Assembly (NCBI GenBank): GCA_002480645.1
Contig: DLCN01000030.1
Coordinates: 1 to 64,000, forward strand
DNA length: 64,000 nucleotides
Direction of reading: 5' to 3'
Origin: Balneolaceae bacterium UBA7797
GTDB lineage: Bacteria > Bacteroidota > Rhodothermia > Balneolales > Balneolaceae
Positions within the stretch are counted from its first letter, which is position 1. The number at the start of each line of letters is the position of its first letter. A model generated the notes under the pieces. It was not told the DNA's origin. It saw only the letters and a program-made list of their open reading frames with translations, and did no database searches. The position numbers and the translations under genes were made by a program. Shown piece after piece: positions 1 to 8,876 of this stretch.

Positions 1-32
1 AAAAAAGCCGATCACAATGAAGTAACCGGCTT
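1..32 (-). terminator. terminator of tRNA-Leu
   Basis: Reading leftward from the tRNA, a 6-bp stem AAGCCG (32-27) / CGGCTT (10-5) is followed by a run of T up to the window edge. Confidence 0.6.
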
Positions 33-52
33 AGAAATTGTTATTAAAAAAG

Positions 53-136
53 TGCCCGAAAAAGGAGTCGAACCTTCACGCCATTGCTGGCATACGTCCC
101 TGAAACGCACGCGTCTACCAATTCCGCCATTCGGGC
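53..136 (-). tRNA. tRNA-Leu (anticodon CAG)
   Basis: The reverse strand folds as a class II tRNA: a 7-bp acceptor stem (GCCCGAA with TTCGGGC), D-loop GGTAGAC, anticodon stem TGCGT/ACGTA around loop TTCAGGG (anticodon CAG), a long variable arm and T-arm GGTTCGACTCC. The long variable arm and the D-loop are typical of bacterial leucine tRNA. The 3' CCA is not encoded: the bases after discriminator A are CT. It decodes CUG. A promoter and a terminator flank it, so it appears to be a single-gene transcript. Confidence 0.95.
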
Positions 137-148
137 TTATCAAGACAC

Positions 149-180
149 CAAAATTACCGCTTGTTTTCATTCTATTCAAT
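149..180 (-). promoter_or_regulatory. Bacteroidota-type promoter of tRNA-Leu
   Basis: On the minus strand TAATTTTG (156 to 149) matches the TAnnTTTG -7 element exactly. ATTG (180 to 177) lies 20 bp upstream as the -33 element. Transcription would start a few bases before the tRNA 5' end at 136. Confidence 0.6.
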
Positions 181-235
181 AGTAATCTGAAAGTTTATAT
201 CGAATACGTGCGTGACGAAATAATATAGATTAAGC

Positions 236-279
236 AGTTGGATTAGAGCTTGGGGATGCTTTTTTTCCAAAGCACAACT
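236..279 (+). promoter_or_regulatory. structured 5' leader upstream of osmC-metZ
   Basis: Two nested stems lie just ahead of the OsmC start: outer AGTTG (236-240) / CAACT (275-279) and inner GCTTGG (248-253) / CCAAAGC (267-273) with one bulged A. The T-run sits inside the loop, so this is not a standard terminator. The position ahead of a sulfur amino acid gene suggests regulation. It does not match the SAM-II motifs I know, and its function is unassigned. Confidence 0.3.
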
Positions 280-293
280 AAACAGATATTGCT

Positions 294-728
294 ATGGAAA
301 TTCAATTACACCGGCAAAATAAAGCCGTTCACTTAAAAGCGATCAATGAAACAGGAAACGAAGTTCATTTAGACGGAGCTGAAAAGATAGGGGGAGAAAA
401 TCTGGGTTTTCGCCCCATGCAAATGCTTTTGGTAGCTCTGGGTTCTTGTTCATCAATGGATGTGCTTTCCATTCTGGCAAAGCAAAAACAAAAAGTAGAC
501 GATTTTTCTGTATATGTGAACGGTGAACGGGAGCAGGATAAAGTACCTGCATTGTTTACAGAGATCCATGTACGGTTTGAAGTGACTGGTGAGGTTGATG
601 AAAAAAAACTACATCGGGCCATAGATCTGTCCATGAATAAATACTGTTCAGTCACAAAAACGCTTGAAAAAACAGCAACAATCACTTCATCATTTATTCT
701 AAATGGAACTCAGGAACAAAGCATTTGA
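294..728 (+). CDS. OsmC family protein
   Basis: This 144-residue protein has the OsmC/Ohr architecture. The central helix carries Cys52 (LGSCSSMDVL) and a second Cys118 lies in the helix NKYCSVTKTL, the usual pair of redox cysteines. Ohr members reduce organic hydroperoxides; this one is nearer the general OsmC/YhfA branch, whose substrate is not settled. It is probably cytoplasmic. Its 3' end overlaps the metZ start by 26 bases, so the two are co-transcribed and probably translationally coupled, which suggests a link to sulfur or thiol metabolism (inference). There is no good Shine-Dalgarno sequence. Confidence 0.85.
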   Translation: MEIQLHRQNKAVHLKAINETGNEVHLDGAEKIGGENLGFRPMQMLLVALGSCSSMDVLSILAKQKQKVDDFSVYVNGEREQDKVPALFTEIHVRFEVTGEVDEKKLHRAIDLSMNKYCSVTKTLEKTATITSSFILNGTQEQSI

Positions 729-1887
729 AACTAAGGCGATCCGACAACAGGTTCCCAAAACCGCACAAAATGAGCATTCTGTGCCCATTTTTGCCACATC
801 CAGCTACCAGTTCGAAGATGCGGAACATGCCAGAGCTTTATTTGCTCAGGAAGTTGAAGGGAACATTTATTCCCGCTATTCGAACCCTAATAACGACGAA
901 TTTGTCGATAAACTTTGCCTCTTAGAAGGAGCTGAAGCCGGCATTGCCACCGCTTCAGGAATGGCTGCCATGTTTGTGAGTATCGCCAGTTTTTTAAATC
1001 AGGGTGATCATGTGGTGGCTTGTCGTTCTGTTTTTGGTTCCACACATCAGATATTAACCCAGTTATTACCTCGCTGGGGAGTGACGCATACTTATGTGGA
1101 TGTGAATGATCCGGACGGTTGGGAAAAAGCCATCCAGCCCAATACGAAAATGTTCTTTTTCGAAACACCATCGAACCCGGCGTTAGATCTACTGGATATT
1201 GAGAAGATCGTAGCTGTGGCAAAGGCACACAATATTTTGGTAAATGTAGATAACTGCTTTGCGACTCCCTATCTGCAGAATCCAATATCATGGGGAGCAG
1301 ATATTGTAACCCATTCTGCTACAAAATTCATTGACGGACAGGGAAGAATGCTGGGAGGTGCCATTTTGGGTAATCGAGAAGCAATTGATAAAGTGATGTT
1401 CATGGCTCGCCATACCGGTCCGGCCATGTCGCCATTTAACGGATGGATCCTCTCAAAGAGTTTGGAAACACTTGCTGTACGTATGGACAGGCATTGTTCC
1501 AACGCCATGGAGTTAGCGAAGTTTTTGAGTGAGCATGATCAGGTAGCTAAGGTAAAATATCCACATCTTGAATCTCATCCCCAGTACGAGCTTGGCAGGA
1601 AGCAAATGAGAAAAGGTGGTGGTATTGTCACATTCGAAGTGAAAGATGGATTAGAACAAGGAAGAAACTTTCTGAATGCTTTGGAAATGTTATCACTTTC
1701 TGCAAATCTTGGAGATACCCGATCAATCGCCACTCATCCGGCTTCTACAACGCATTCAAAACTTTCGGATGAAGAACGTGAGGAAGTTGGTATCAGCAAG
1801 GGGCTGGTGCGTATATCCACCGGTCTCGAGAATATCAGCGATATTATTGAGGATATTGATCAGGCATTACACCGATCAAAAAAATGA
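703..1887 (+). CDS. metZ: O-succinyl/O-acetylhomoserine sulfhydrylase (Cys/Met metabolism PLP enzyme)
   Basis: This 394-residue PLP enzyme belongs to the cystathionine gamma-synthase family. The PLP lysine is Lys208 in SATKFIDGQGR, and the phosphate-binding segment is SGMAAM near residue 85. The motif YSRYSNPN and the segment GQGRMLGGAI are typical of MetZ, which makes homocysteine from O-succinylhomoserine and sulfide; MetB or MetC activity cannot be ruled out from sequence. The ATG lies inside the end of the OsmC gene, so expression probably depends on that upstream frame. The gene converges on the M28 peptidase gene with only 12 bases between stops and no visible terminator. Confidence 0.85.
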   Translation: MELRNKAFETKAIRQQVPKTAQNEHSVPIFATSSYQFEDAEHARALFAQEVEGNIYSRYSNPNNDEFVDKLCLLEGAEAGIATASGMAAMFVSIASFLNQGDHVVACRSVFGSTHQILTQLLPRWGVTHTYVDVNDPDGWEKAIQPNTKMFFFETPSNPALDLLDIEKIVAVAKAHNILVNVDNCFATPYLQNPISWGADIVTHSATKFIDGQGRMLGGAILGNREAIDKVMFMARHTGPAMSPFNGWILSKSLETLAVRMDRHCSNAMELAKFLSEHDQVAKVKYPHLESHPQYELGRKQMRKGGGIVTFEVKDGLEQGRNFLNALEMLSLSANLGDTRSIATHPASTTHSKLSDEEREEVGISKGLVRISTGLENISDIIEDIDQALHRSKK

Positions 1888-1899
1888 AATAGAGATTGC

Positions 1900-3237
1900 T
1901 TAATCTACCTGACTGGTATCTACCCGGGTTGGAGTTTCTTCTCCGGAAACAATGATACGTGCAGCTTTAGCAATGGCCTGAACGGTATGTGTTAGATGCG
2001 GTATATCCAGTGTTTCAAACTCATCTGATACTCTGTGGTAATCGTTATCTACATCGATGGGAGTGGTACTGATCGAATGAGCAGGCACTCCTAACCTTGC
2101 CAGTGTAGCATTATCAGAACGGTAAAAAAGATTCTGGTTTGGATAGGGATCCGGATAGAATTCGTACACCGAGTCGGGCATACTATTACTGAGAATCTCA
2201 CCAAAGGTTGAACGTTCATACCCGGTTATCCAAGCTGAATTCGGACCGGAAACAGCCGGTTTTCCGATCATCTCTATATTGAACATGGCTGTGATCTGGT
2301 CAGGATCAAGTTGTTCCGAGAAATACCTTGAACCATACCCCCCCATTTCTTCGGCAGTAAATGTAACAAACATCAGGCTACGCTCTGGTTTGGGGCCTGT
2401 ACTGAAATACTTTGCCAGTTCAATGATGGCTGCAACTCCGGATGCATTATCGTTGGCGCCATTGGCAATTGAATCACTTTCAACGGCTGACCGGACCCCG
2501 AGATGATCATGATGAGCTGAAAATAAAACAAACTCATCTTTGCGTTTTCCCTCGATCACCCCAACTACATTGGTAAGTGTATGCTTTTCCTTTACTGCCT
2601 TAATGGAAACTTTAAAGGTTTTAGGAGTTACAGATGTAAGTATAAAAACGATACTTGGATCCGTAGAGCCTTCGATATTTTGAGCCGGTTTAGAAAAGTA
2701 AGGTTGGTACTTATGAAAGGTCTCTTCATGGCTGTAATCAACAAAAACAATGAGATCATTTTCAGATCGGGTTATCGTTCGAAACTCACTCCTGAAATTA
2801 CTGTCCTCTGCGATTGTGGCTGTTTGAATATCTCCGTTTTTCCAGTCAATAGAATCGGTGTGCAGAAATGCGAAATAGTCTTCAGAAGGCAGTTCTTTTC
2901 CGTTAACAGAAATACTGGTCTCTGAGATGGAATATTCGATCAGATCAAAAGATTGTTTGTAAGTATCTAATCCGGAAAAATAACCCAGCTTTGCTTTTTT
3001 AAATTCTCCGGCAATATAATTTTCCGCTTTTTCGATACCCGGAGTCAGACTTTTTCTGCCCATTAACTCATCCGAACTCAAATATCTGACATGTTCCGCC
3101 ACCTCAGTCTGATTTATAGCATGTTGCTTCTCACATCGAGTAATAATGGGTACCACTAAAATTAACAGAAAGGGTAAATGTAATAAACGCATAATTAGCC
3201 TGAATACTGATCTCATAAATCCGCCCTGATTCTCCAT
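1900..3237 (-). CDS. M28 family zinc metallopeptidase, exported
   Basis: An N-terminal hydrophobic segment (about residues 16-32) points to export. The catalytic domain shows the two-zinc M28 ligands: His242 and Asp244 in AHHDHLG, bridging Asp263 in GANDNASG, Glu296-Glu297 in AEEMGG, an acidic ligand Glu322 in NIEMIG (Asp in most relatives), and His401 in DYHRVSDE. Family members are aminopeptidases or dipeptidases; the substrate is unknown. Methionines at residues 8 and 16 give more compact signal peptides, so the true start may be internal. A Cys follows the hydrophobic segment, but TRC is not a good lipobox. Confidence 0.85.
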   Translation of the reverse strand: MENQGGFMRSVFRLIMRLLHLPFLLILVVPIITRCEKQHAINQTEVAEHVRYLSSDELMGRKSLTPGIEKAENYIAGEFKKAKLGYFSGLDTYKQSFDLIEYSISETSISVNGKELPSEDYFAFLHTDSIDWKNGDIQTATIAEDSNFRSEFRTITRSENDLIVFVDYSHEETFHKYQPYFSKPAQNIEGSTDPSIVFILTSVTPKTFKVSIKAVKEKHTLTNVVGVIEGKRKDEFVLFSAHHDHLGVRSAVESDSIANGANDNASGVAAIIELAKYFSTGPKPERSLMFVTFTAEEMGGYGSRYFSEQLDPDQITAMFNIEMIGKPAVSGPNSAWITGYERSTFGEILSNSMPDSVYEFYPDPYPNQNLFYRSDNATLARLGVPAHSISTTPIDVDNDYHRVSDEFETLDIPHLTHTVQAIAKAARIIVSGEETPTRVDTSQVD

Positions 3238-3350
3238 GGTGAAGAATTTTTTGAATGATAAAAAACGTGGCTACGATAAGAAGTAAAATATTGAAACGAG
3301 GTCGTAAAAAAGGGTAATAAACAGCATTAAAAGCTAAATGGCATTGCTTT

Positions 3351-5702
3351 TTAGAACCATTTGATTAATGCTGCCCGCATAGAGGCCAGCGTTATCGGTT
3401 TGGGAATAAAGTCGACCATACCCGCATTGAAGCAATCAGCTTTATCTTCTAATGTAGCATTTGCTGTCATCGCAATAATAACAGGTTTTGGGTCTAAATC
3501 GGTCATGTTATTGATATGTCCCGTAGCTTCCAATCCGTCCATGCCGGGCATATTCATATCCATCAAAATAAGATCATAAGGATGTTGCTTTACCAGCTCG
3601 ATCGCCTCGATCCCATTTTCTGCAACGTCTGCTGCAAACCCAAAACGTTCCAGTACTTTTACGGCAACGGTTTGATTGATCTTATTGTCTTCTACGATCA
3701 GGATATTCAGGTTGGTACGAATAGAATCTAACTCAAGGTCATTATTAACTTCGGGTTCGGCAACTGAATCAATGAAGTTTGCTTTGATGGTGAAATAGAA
3801 GGTGGTTCCTTTTCCAACTTCACTCTGAACCCATATTCGGCCACCCATTCCTTCAATCAGTAGTTTAGTGATCGCAAGGCCAAGTCCGGTTCCGCCATAT
3901 TTTCTGCTTCTGTCGCCATCAAGTTGGGAGAAACGGTCGAAAAGCAGATCCAGTTTGTCATCCGGAATTCCAATACCGGTATCTTTAATGATAAATAAAA
4001 TCTGACCTTTTTCAGCGATCGACGAGGTTGAAGTTACCTGAACCGATATTTCCCCTTCGTCGGTGAATTTAATAGCATTTCCGATCAGGTTTATCAGGAT
4101 CTGTCTGAGTCGGGCCGGGTCTGCTTCAATGAATTGTGATAGTCCGTCATCGTACCTGAAGCTAAGTTGTACTTTTTTTGAATCCGTGAGAGAACCAAGC
4201 ATCCTCACAGTATCCGCCAGCAGGTTGGGTACATGAGTGGGTTTCTTATCAAGCACCAGATCTTCTGATTCGATCTTTGTGAAATCCAGGATATTATTAA
4301 TGATGCCCAGCAGATTTTCGCCACTTTTCTTAATAGTGGTAGCGAATTGCTTTTTCTCTTCATCTGATTTTGAATCGAGGAGTAATTCACTAAAACCAAT
4401 AACGGCATTTAACGGAGTACGAAGTTCGTGCCCCATGGTAGAAAGAAAGTGCGTTTTAGCTACAGATGCGGCCTCTGCTGTTTCTTTCGCTTTTTCGAGG
4501 GTGTATGAAAAACGATTGGTAAGGGTTAACGACTGCATCACAAAGAAGGCCATATAACCTACAAACGTGAAAAACAGGTTTTCATCAATAAGCACAAAAT
4601 ATTCGAGCAGATCGTAAATGAATACGATAAATATGACCAAAACCCCGATCAGGGAGTACTGAGAACCAACTCTGTGATGAAGCCATGCCTGAATAAATAC
4701 CCACGAAGCATAGAGAATATAGGCACCAAGCATCCCGAAAAAGAATATGATGAAAACGGTGAAGTAATAAGCCGGTAACAGTAATGTTCCTATACTAAAC
4801 GCATACAGCACATAGTTGAACGGATTGATCACAAAATGGTGCGTCTCATTCGGGTAAAGCTGATGAATGAATTTCCCAAATAAAGCAGCGGACATGAACA
4901 ATGATATGTATTCCAGTTTTGCTGTAACGAGCCAGGGGATGTCCGGAAGGATGAAATGCAGCGGATATAACTCGGTACCAATGGCTCTGTAACTGTAGGT
5001 AATGCAAAAGAGTGCAAACGTAAGGATAGCAGTTTCACTTCGGCCGAAATAATAAAGCGACAGAAAATAAAATCCTCCAATGAGCAACATACCGGTGAGC
5101 AGGAAATCATACCCTAATTCAATTTCCCGATCATGAAGCAGCCTGTCCTGCCGACCTATGATTATCGGTAAGCGAATTCCCCCTTTGGAATGGTCAAAAT
5201 TTGAGATCTGAAGTAATATTTCTACACTGCGATCATCGGTATTATCCAGTGGTATGGTTAGTGGCTCCCATCGGGGGGTAGAGCTTTCTTCATCAGATCC
5301 GACAATTCCATTACTGGCGATCAATTCCCCGTTAAAGAATAGTTTATAAGCGGTATACATATCCGGAATTGTAAGCGCTAATGGCGGACTGTCTTTCGGA
5401 AGCAGAATAGACAGTTGGTAAGTGCCGAACCCAAAATGATCGTATCGGGCGTCCTCATTCCAAAGATGAGGCATAGTAACAAGTTCTGGTCTTTTCGAAG
5501 GATCTTCGCCGGGATTGAGCAACTGCTGCCAGTAGAATTGCCAGTCTCCGGTAAGTTCTACCGGATCATCACGGTCAAAATGATAATCTCTGAGATCAAT
5601 AACTCCCCGATATGCTGTTGGTTGTGCCAGTGCAGACTGCACCGGCAAAAATGTGAATCCAACAACCCAGAACACCGATAATATTATATAGTTACGTAGC
5701 AA
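3351..5702 (-). CDS. 7TMR-DISM hybrid sensor histidine kinase/response regulator
   Basis: Domain order over 783 residues: signal peptide (1-26), periplasmic 7TMR-DISM extracellular domain 2 type beta-sandwich (about 30-190), seven membrane helices (about 200-395), HisKA with His425 in STMGHELRTP, HATPase with N-box NLIGNAIKFT, DTGIGIP and GTGLGLAI, then a receiver with Asp715 in LILMDMNMPG and Lys768. The periplasmic fold often binds carbohydrates in this class, but the ligand here is unknown. Receiver and kinase are fused, so an internal phosphorelay is likely; no Hpt or output domain is nearby. It starts at TTG, with no early ATG in frame. Confidence 0.9.
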   Translation of the reverse strand: MLRNYIILSVFWVVGFTFLPVQSALAQPTAYRGVIDLRDYHFDRDDPVELTGDWQFYWQQLLNPGEDPSKRPELVTMPHLWNEDARYDHFGFGTYQLSILLPKDSPPLALTIPDMYTAYKLFFNGELIASNGIVGSDEESSTPRWEPLTIPLDNTDDRSVEILLQISNFDHSKGGIRLPIIIGRQDRLLHDREIELGYDFLLTGMLLIGGFYFLSLYYFGRSETAILTFALFCITYSYRAIGTELYPLHFILPDIPWLVTAKLEYISLFMSAALFGKFIHQLYPNETHHFVINPFNYVLYAFSIGTLLLPAYYFTVFIIFFFGMLGAYILYASWVFIQAWLHHRVGSQYSLIGVLVIFIVFIYDLLEYFVLIDENLFFTFVGYMAFFVMQSLTLTNRFSYTLEKAKETAEAASVAKTHFLSTMGHELRTPLNAVIGFSELLLDSKSDEEKKQFATTIKKSGENLLGIINNILDFTKIESEDLVLDKKPTHVPNLLADTVRMLGSLTDSKKVQLSFRYDDGLSQFIEADPARLRQILINLIGNAIKFTDEGEISVQVTSTSSIAEKGQILFIIKDTGIGIPDDKLDLLFDRFSQLDGDRSRKYGGTGLGLAITKLLIEGMGGRIWVQSEVGKGTTFYFTIKANFIDSVAEPEVNNDLELDSIRTNLNILIVEDNKINQTVAVKVLERFGFAADVAENGIEAIELVKQHPYDLILMDMNMPGMDGLEATGHINNMTDLDPKPVIIAMTANATLEDKADCFNAGMVDFIPKPITLASMRAALIKWF

Positions 5703-5721
5703 TAAATACGTATTGATTTAA

Positions 5722-5740
5722 TTAGGAAGGAAATTCCTAA
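5722..5740. repeat. inverted repeat upstream of the hybrid kinase
   Basis: A perfect 7-bp inverted repeat TTAGGAA-5 bp-TTCCTAA lies 20 bases ahead of the kinase TTG start. It could be an operator, but no partner regulator is evident. Confidence 0.3.
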
Positions 5741-5759
5741 AAAGATTTGGATAAACCAA

Positions 5760-5786
5760 TAAAATAAAAGCCCACAGACTGAGGGC
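5760..5786 (-). terminator. terminator of the desaturase gene
   Basis: Reading leftward, GCCC (5786-5783) pairs with GGGC (5773-5770) and is followed by TTTTATTTTATT. It lies 17 bases after the desaturase stop. Confidence 0.6.
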
Positions 5787-5802
5787 ATTGAAAAAGTTTG
5801 TT

Positions 5803-6906
5803 TCAGGCGGTAGCCGGGGACCAGGTGTAAGCCGGATCACCAAACTTCTTAAGTGTACGATAATGACTTGCAACAGCCTCAGAAAAAGTTTCGTGGCAGT
5901 TGTAGGGGACCCCGTGTTTTTTAGCTACTTCTTCTACAATAGGGCTGATCTCCGGATAATGAATACTGCAGATCTTTGGAAACAGATGATGCTCGATCTG
6001 GAAATTGAGCCCGCCTACGTACCAGCAGAGAAATTTGTTGCTTCGGGCAAAATTATTGGTCGTCAGCATTTCATGAATGGTCCAGTGATTCTCGATCATA
6101 TTATCCTCATTAGGAATAGGATGCGTAGTAGATTCCACAACGTGGGCAAGTTGAAATATAATTCCCAGAATCAAACCGGCTACCAGATGTAAAGTGGTAA
6201 AGCCGATTAACCACTGCCACCAGGTTATGTCCAGAAACATTAATGGTAATGCAATGATGTAGGTGTAATACACAATTTTAGTGATAACCAACTTAACCCA
6301 TTCACCAACCGGGTGTTTTTTATCTTCATATGGACCCAGTGGATTTTTAATGAAATACCAGTAATCCTTGATGAATACCCAGAAAAATGTAGCAAAACTA
6401 TAGGCCGGAAAAGCAAGAATATGCTGTAACCGATGAATGGGTTTATGATCGGAATGCGGAGATAAACGTATGAATTCCGCAACTTCCAGATCTTCGTCGT
6501 GGCCGTGTATATTAGTGTAAGTGTGATGGATGATATTATGAGTGATCTTCCAGATGTAGCCATTAGCTCCCACCAGATCAAAGAAAATACCAAAGAAAGA
6601 ATTCACCCAGTTCTTTGAGGAATACGCTCCGTGTAAAGCATCATGAGTGATAGAAAATCCAATTCCGGCCATGCCTATACCCATCACTACAGCTAGGAGC
6701 CACATTACGTTGAGCGAAAACTGACCCGTCATGATCAGCGCATAGGCACCCCAATACACCGAAAGTATTACGAAGGTTTTAAAATACATGGCGAAGTTGG
6801 CATGCTTGGATAAATTCCTTTCTTCGAAGTACTGATTTACCCGTGCTTTAACTTCTTTACTAAACTCTTTGTCGGTCTTGTTATTAAACGTTACAAGTGA
6901 GGGCAT
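5803..6906 (-). CDS. fatty acid desaturase (acyl-CoA/acyl-lipid, front-end-like)
   Basis: This 367-residue membrane di-iron desaturase has the three histidine boxes: HDALH (88-92), HNIIHH (123-128) and QIEHH (303-307). The Gln in the third box is typical of delta-5/6-type and linoleoyl-CoA desaturases. No cytochrome b5 domain is fused. At least four membrane helices are visible (about 45-65, 68-85, 165-185, 210-250). It would insert a double bond into membrane acyl chains; the regioselectivity cannot be read. It stands alone, with its own promoter and terminator. Confidence 0.9.
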   Translation of the reverse strand: MPSLVTFNNKTDKEFSKEVKARVNQYFEERNLSKHANFAMYFKTFVILSVYWGAYALIMTGQFSLNVMWLLAVVMGIGMAGIGFSITHDALHGAYSSKNWVNSFFGIFFDLVGANGYIWKITHNIIHHTYTNIHGHDEDLEVAEFIRLSPHSDHKPIHRLQHILAFPAYSFATFFWVFIKDYWYFIKNPLGPYEDKKHPVGEWVKLVITKIVYYTYIIALPLMFLDITWWQWLIGFTTLHLVAGLILGIIFQLAHVVESTTHPIPNEDNMIENHWTIHEMLTTNNFARSNKFLCWYVGGLNFQIEHHLFPKICSIHYPEISPIVEEVAKKHGVPYNCHETFSEAVASHYRTLKKFGDPAYTWSPATA

Positions 6907-6947
6907 AGTGATAGACTGATTTTAATTACACCGAAAATTGATTATAA

Positions 6948-6955
6948 CAAATATA
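6948..6955 (-). promoter_or_regulatory. -7 promoter element of the desaturase gene
   Basis: TATATTTG on the minus strand fits TAnnTTTG exactly and lies 42 bases ahead of the desaturase ATG. No convincing -33 element is visible 20 bp upstream. Confidence 0.4.
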
Positions 6956-6970
6956 CGTCATTTTAACACA

Positions 6971-8164
6971 CTAAGAGCGGGAAGAGTTCAAGCCTCGGTC
7001 TGTTAAACGGTTTAGCAATCCATCCTCAAAAGCGGTAGAGGGGGTTAGAAAGCCATTTAGTGAATGTTCATCAGAGTTGATAGATTGTATCGAAGCGGCT
7101 AATAAAAGGGCGCTTTCACATAGAAAGAATACGGTCGATTTATTGCTCGCATCACCGGGATAGCTGAATTCTACCTCCTGTGTTTGGCTGGTAGCATCAC
7201 TCCAGGCAAATGCGTGCCATCGTATAAAGCCGTTTTCAATGGCATCTTCCGAAGGACCTTCACCCGGCTTTGGTCCCACTTTTTTTAATAGCTTTCTGAA
7301 CCACTGAAAGGGCATCAGAAACTGAAGCATTAACAGCGTGAGAGTTTGTGATAAAAAGGGCAATGGGTTATACCATTTGCCGAGTTTTGTATGCTCAGAA
7401 TAGGCGATACTCTCAAACATGGGTTTTCCAAATTCACGAAATAATGAAACTGACCGATATACTACTTTAGAGTTGATGGAACCCATGATGAAAGGAGTGG
7501 ACCAGCGTCCTGCTTTACGATCGAAACCAAAGAATTGCGGGGCATCCGGTTTTCCAAGTTTTTGTTCGTTCCCGGCCAAGGCTAAGCGCGGATCATTCAT
7601 TTCACCAACTTCACCGGATTCAAATTTATTAAGCATGGAAGCCAGAGTTCCACCATTTAACCCGCCACTGATGGTGTAGTAAGATTTTATGGTGACCTGA
7701 TCTTCCTTCGAAAATTTATCTTTAAAGTGAAGTAAGGTGATTTCAGCCGGAATACTATCAAAACCACAAAATGGGATGATCTTTGCCCGGTTTTCACGTG
7801 CTGCTTTACCGTACTTTTTTTCCATCTTCATGATGAATCCAACTTCTCCGGTAATATCCAGATAATGGGTTCCGGAAGTTGCACAGGCCCCGATCAAATA
7901 TTCACCATACAGAGAAAAAGGCCCTGCGGTGGTGACTATGATCTTCGTATTGCGGACCAGTTCTTCTACCTGATCTTTGTTTAAGAGATCCACCTCAAAA
8001 ATTTTGCTTTCGCTCAGGGATAGATCGTTTGCAAGCTCGATGAGTTTAGCACTATTTCGTCCGGCAATTCCCCAGTTTAACTCATTCGGGGCATGTTCCT
8101 TGAAATAGGCGGCTGCCCTGCGCCCTGTAAATCCGGTTGCTCCGACCAGGATAAGGTCAAGCAT
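6971..8164 (-). CDS. saccharopine dehydrogenase-like NAD(P)-binding protein (trans-acting enoyl reductase family)
   Basis: The N-terminus is a Rossmann fold with LVGATGFTGRRAA at residues 4-16. The segment FCGFDSIPAE near residue 155 is the hallmark of the SCCPDH/trans-acting enoyl reductase group (mycobacterial Rv2449c-like), not of true saccharopine dehydrogenases. A short hydrophobic stretch near 270-290 suggests membrane association. Its substrate is unknown. Its start overlaps the TerC stop by 8 bases, placing it last in a Gfo/Idh - TerC - SCCPDH operon. Confidence 0.75.
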   Translation of the reverse strand: MLDLILVGATGFTGRRAAAYFKEHAPNELNWGIAGRNSAKLIELANDLSLSESKIFEVDLLNKDQVEELVRNTKIIVTTAGPFSLYGEYLIGACATSGTHYLDITGEVGFIMKMEKKYGKAARENRAKIIPFCGFDSIPAEITLLHFKDKFSKEDQVTIKSYYTISGGLNGGTLASMLNKFESGEVGEMNDPRLALAGNEQKLGKPDAPQFFGFDRKAGRWSTPFIMGSINSKVVYRSVSLFREFGKPMFESIAYSEHTKLGKWYNPLPFLSQTLTLLMLQFLMPFQWFRKLLKKVGPKPGEGPSEDAIENGFIRWHAFAWSDATSQTQEVEFSYPGDASNKSTVFFLCESALLLAASIQSINSDEHSLNGFLTPSTAFEDGLLNRLTDRGLNSSRS

Positions 8165-8870
8165 CTTTATTCCCGTTTTTTAAGGTTTGTTTGTTCTTTG
8201 TGTATCTCATCTGAAGTAACTCGACAACCAGAGCAAAGCCCATCGGCAGGTAGATGTATGCTTTAGGAACTTCTTTATGCAAGCCTTCCATAAATATGGT
8301 GATACCGATTGTGATCAGGAATGAAAGTGCCAATATCTTGATCGCCGGATTACTCATAATGAATTCCCCGATTGGTTTGGCAAAGAATAACAGTATTGAG
8401 AATGAGAGAATTACAGCAGTTACGATAACAAGAATATGATCCGTAAGTCCAATAGCCGTGATCACAGAATCAATGGAGAACACAATATCCAGAAGTACGA
8501 TCTGCGAAATAACAGCAGAAAAAGTGTTTTTCTTCAATGCGTCCGCATCAGGATGTTCATCTTTTAATTCTACTGTATGATGGATCTCTTTCACTGCTTT
8601 ATAAAGCAGGAATAAACCTCCGGCTAACAGAATAATATCCCGAACCGAAAAATGCATGAAGACGGGATCAGTAAGTTCGGCCAGTGTGATCAATAGAAAA
8701 AGAAGTCCGATCCGGGCTACCATAGCTAAAGCAAGTCCGATGACCCGGGCTTTTTGCTGTGTTTCTTTAGGTAGCCGACTTACAAAAATTGAAATAACCA
8801 GAATGTTATCTACACCCAGTACCAGTTCCAGTCCGATCAATAATGCCAGAATTCCAATGATATCGCCCAT
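8157..8870 (-). CDS. TerC family integral membrane protein
   Basis: This 237-residue protein has seven predicted membrane helices and TerC signatures: acidic membrane motifs GLELVLGVDNILVISIF (about 13-29) and LLDIVFSIDSVITAIGL (about 125-141). TerC/Alx proteins are linked to manganese export and tellurium resistance; recent work on relatives supports Mn(II) efflux, possibly to metallate exported enzymes. The gene is 6 bases after the Gfo/Idh gene and overlaps the next one, so it is mid-operon. The metal specificity is inferred from the family. Confidence 0.85.
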   Translation of the reverse strand: MGDIIGILALLIGLELVLGVDNILVISIFVSRLPKETQQKARVIGLALAMVARIGLLFLLITLAELTDPVFMHFSVRDIILLAGGLFLLYKAVKEIHHTVELKDEHPDADALKKNTFSAVISQIVLLDIVFSIDSVITAIGLTDHILVIVTAVILSFSILLFFAKPIGEFIMSNPAIKILALSFLITIGITIFMEGLHKEVPKAYIYLPMGFALVVELLQMRYTKNKQTLKNGNKDA

Positions 8871-8876
8871 AGTAGT

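Noticed and set aside
181..293. SAM-II or other SAM riboswitch ahead of osmC-metZ
   Set aside because: Stems exist, but the conserved core bases of the SAM classes I know are not found; kept only as an unassigned structured leader.
5788..6192. Plus-strand frame of 134 codons inside the desaturase gene
   Set aside because: Antisense shadow; the desaturase histidine boxes are clearly on the other strand.
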